From Oscillospiraceae bacterium (lineage in GTDB: Bacteria; Bacillota; Clostridia; Oscillospirales; Oscillospiraceae), in NCBI GenBank assembly GCA_016297855.1, contig JAEDFW010000097.1, positions 1 through 6,421 of the forward strand: a DNA stretch of 6,421 nt, in the 5' to 3' direction. Both the position numbers and the translations under genes were made by a program. Positions 5,657 to 6,421 of the stretch are shown piece after piece (position 1 is the stretch's first letter; every line of letters begins with the position of its first letter). The notes under the pieces are model-generated. The model saw nothing but the letters and a program-made list of their open reading frames with translations. It was not told the DNA's origin and did no database searches.

Positions 5657-6421
5657 AGCTGATTTTTGAAAAGAGCGTTCCCGGCCGCAAGATGACGCTT
5701 CTGCCTGCCTGCGACGTGGAACCGGTCGAGCTTCCCGTCGGTCTGCAGCGTGCCAGTGCGCCGGCGCTTCCGGAAATGAGCGAGACCGATCTGTCCCGCC
5801 ACTACACTGAACTGAACCAGCACGTTCACGGCGTCAACTGCGGCTTCTATCCGCTCGGCTCATGCACCATGAAGTATAATCCCCGCATCGATGAGGAAAT
5901 GGCCGCTCTGCCCGGCTTCACCGGCATCCACCCACTTGCGCCAGCAAGCGCTTCCGAGGGCTGCCGTGAAGTGCTCGACACCGCCAAACAGTACCTGTGC
6001 GAAGTGTTCGGCATGGATGATTGTACCTTCCAGCCCGCAGCCGGCGCGCACGGCGAGTTCACCGGCGTGCTGCTCATCAAGCAGTATCATGTCTCGCGCG
6101 GCGATACCAAGCGCACCAAGATCATCGTCCCCGATTCTGCCCACGGAACCAATCCTGCCACGGCGCACATGTGCGGCTTTGAAGTGGTGAATATCCCTTC
6201 GGCGCCCGACGGCTGTGTCGATCTGGACGCACTGAAGGCCGTTCTGGGCGACGATACTGCGGGTCTGATGCTCACAAACCCCAACACCGTCGGTATTTTT
6301 GATGAGAACATTCTTGAGATCACCCGTCTGGTCCACGAAGCCGGCGGCCTTTGCTACTACGACGGTGCCAACCTCAACGCCGTCATGGGCGTGGTTCGTC
6401 CCGGCGACATGGGCTTCGACT
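5653..6421 (+). CDS. gcvPB: Glycine dehydrogenase (decarboxylating) subunit 2, P protein beta half, 3'-truncated by window
   Basis: Starts at ATG 5653-5655, overlapping the gcvPA stop (TGA 5654-5656), with AAGGAGGT (5636-5643) 9 nt upstream. 256 codons are visible and open to the window end, out of about 480-490 usual for the family. It is the PLP-binding half of glycine decarboxylase. Typical segments are an N-terminal MKLIFEKSVPGRK, NCGFYPLGSCTMKYNPRI (62-79), FQPAAGAHGEFTG (126-138), IIVPDSAHGTNPATAHMCGF (157-176), MLTNPNTVGIF (206-216), and YYDGANLNAVMGVVRPGDMG (235-254). The sequence stops at GFD, just before the HLNLHKTF-type motif that carries the PLP lysine, so the catalytic lysine cannot be checked here. 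No frameshift was seen in the visible part. It forms an alpha2beta2 complex with GcvPA. Confidence 0.97.
   Translation, partial: MKLIFEKSVPGRKMTLLPACDVEPVELPVGLQRASAPALPEMSETDLSRHYTELNQHVHGVNCGFYPLGSCTMKYNPRIDEEMAALPGFTGIHPLAPASASEGCREVLDTAKQYLCEVFGMDDCTFQPAAGAHGEFTGVLLIKQYHVSRGDTKRTKIIVPDSAHGTNPATAHMCGFEVVNIPSAPDGCVDLDALKAVLGDDTAGLMLTNPNTVGIFDENILEITRLVHEAGGLCYYDGANLNAVMGVVRPGDMGFD

Overview
The window is a glycine-cleavage-system (gcv) operon on the + strand, with its glycine-sensing leader, preceded by the 3' part of an unrelated gene. Strong AGGAGG ribosome binding sites, the split P-protein (gcvPA + gcvPB), a tandem glycine riboswitch with an intrinsic terminator, and protein sequences of clostridial type point to a Gram-positive anaerobe of the class Clostridia. 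A gut Oscillospirales-like lineage is my guess from the fairly high GC of the operon; the species cannot be told from this sequence.

Layout. 1-639 is the 3' part of a stand-alone B3/B4 (PheT-type tRNA-binding) domain protein whose start lies before the window. 640-836 is non-coding, AT-richer, and shows nothing convincing. 837-866 is a predicted sigma-70-type promoter. 914-1104 is a tandem glycine riboswitch of two aptamers, followed at 1104-1141 by a perfect 13-bp terminator hairpin with a T tract. 1209-3863 is a single 884-residue ORF that joins an aminomethyltransferase (GcvT) to a serine hydroxymethyltransferase (SHMT, GlyA). A 97-nt gap with a GC-rich hairpin (3895-3919) separates it from gcvH (3961-4338), gcvPA (4340-5656) and gcvPB (5653 to the window end, cut before its PLP lysine). 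gcvH/gcvPA are 1 nt apart and gcvPA/gcvPB overlap by 4 nt (ATGA).

How the genes work together. GcvPA/GcvPB decarboxylate glycine and load the aminomethyl group on the lipoyl arm of GcvH. The GcvT half of the fusion transfers the one-carbon unit to tetrahydrofolate and releases ammonia. The SHMT half can join 5,10-methylene-THF to a second glycine to give serine. The operon therefore carries the enzymes for 2 glycine to serine + CO2 + NH3 (or the reverse), with the two folate-using steps on one polypeptide, under a glycine sensor. The L protein (dihydrolipoyl dehydrogenase) is not in the window and may lie downstream.

The most notable item is the GcvT-SHMT fusion. Its SHMT half resembles the methanogen/archaeal SHMT type rather than the E. 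coli GlyA type, and its GcvT half has insertions and an unusual C-terminal end.
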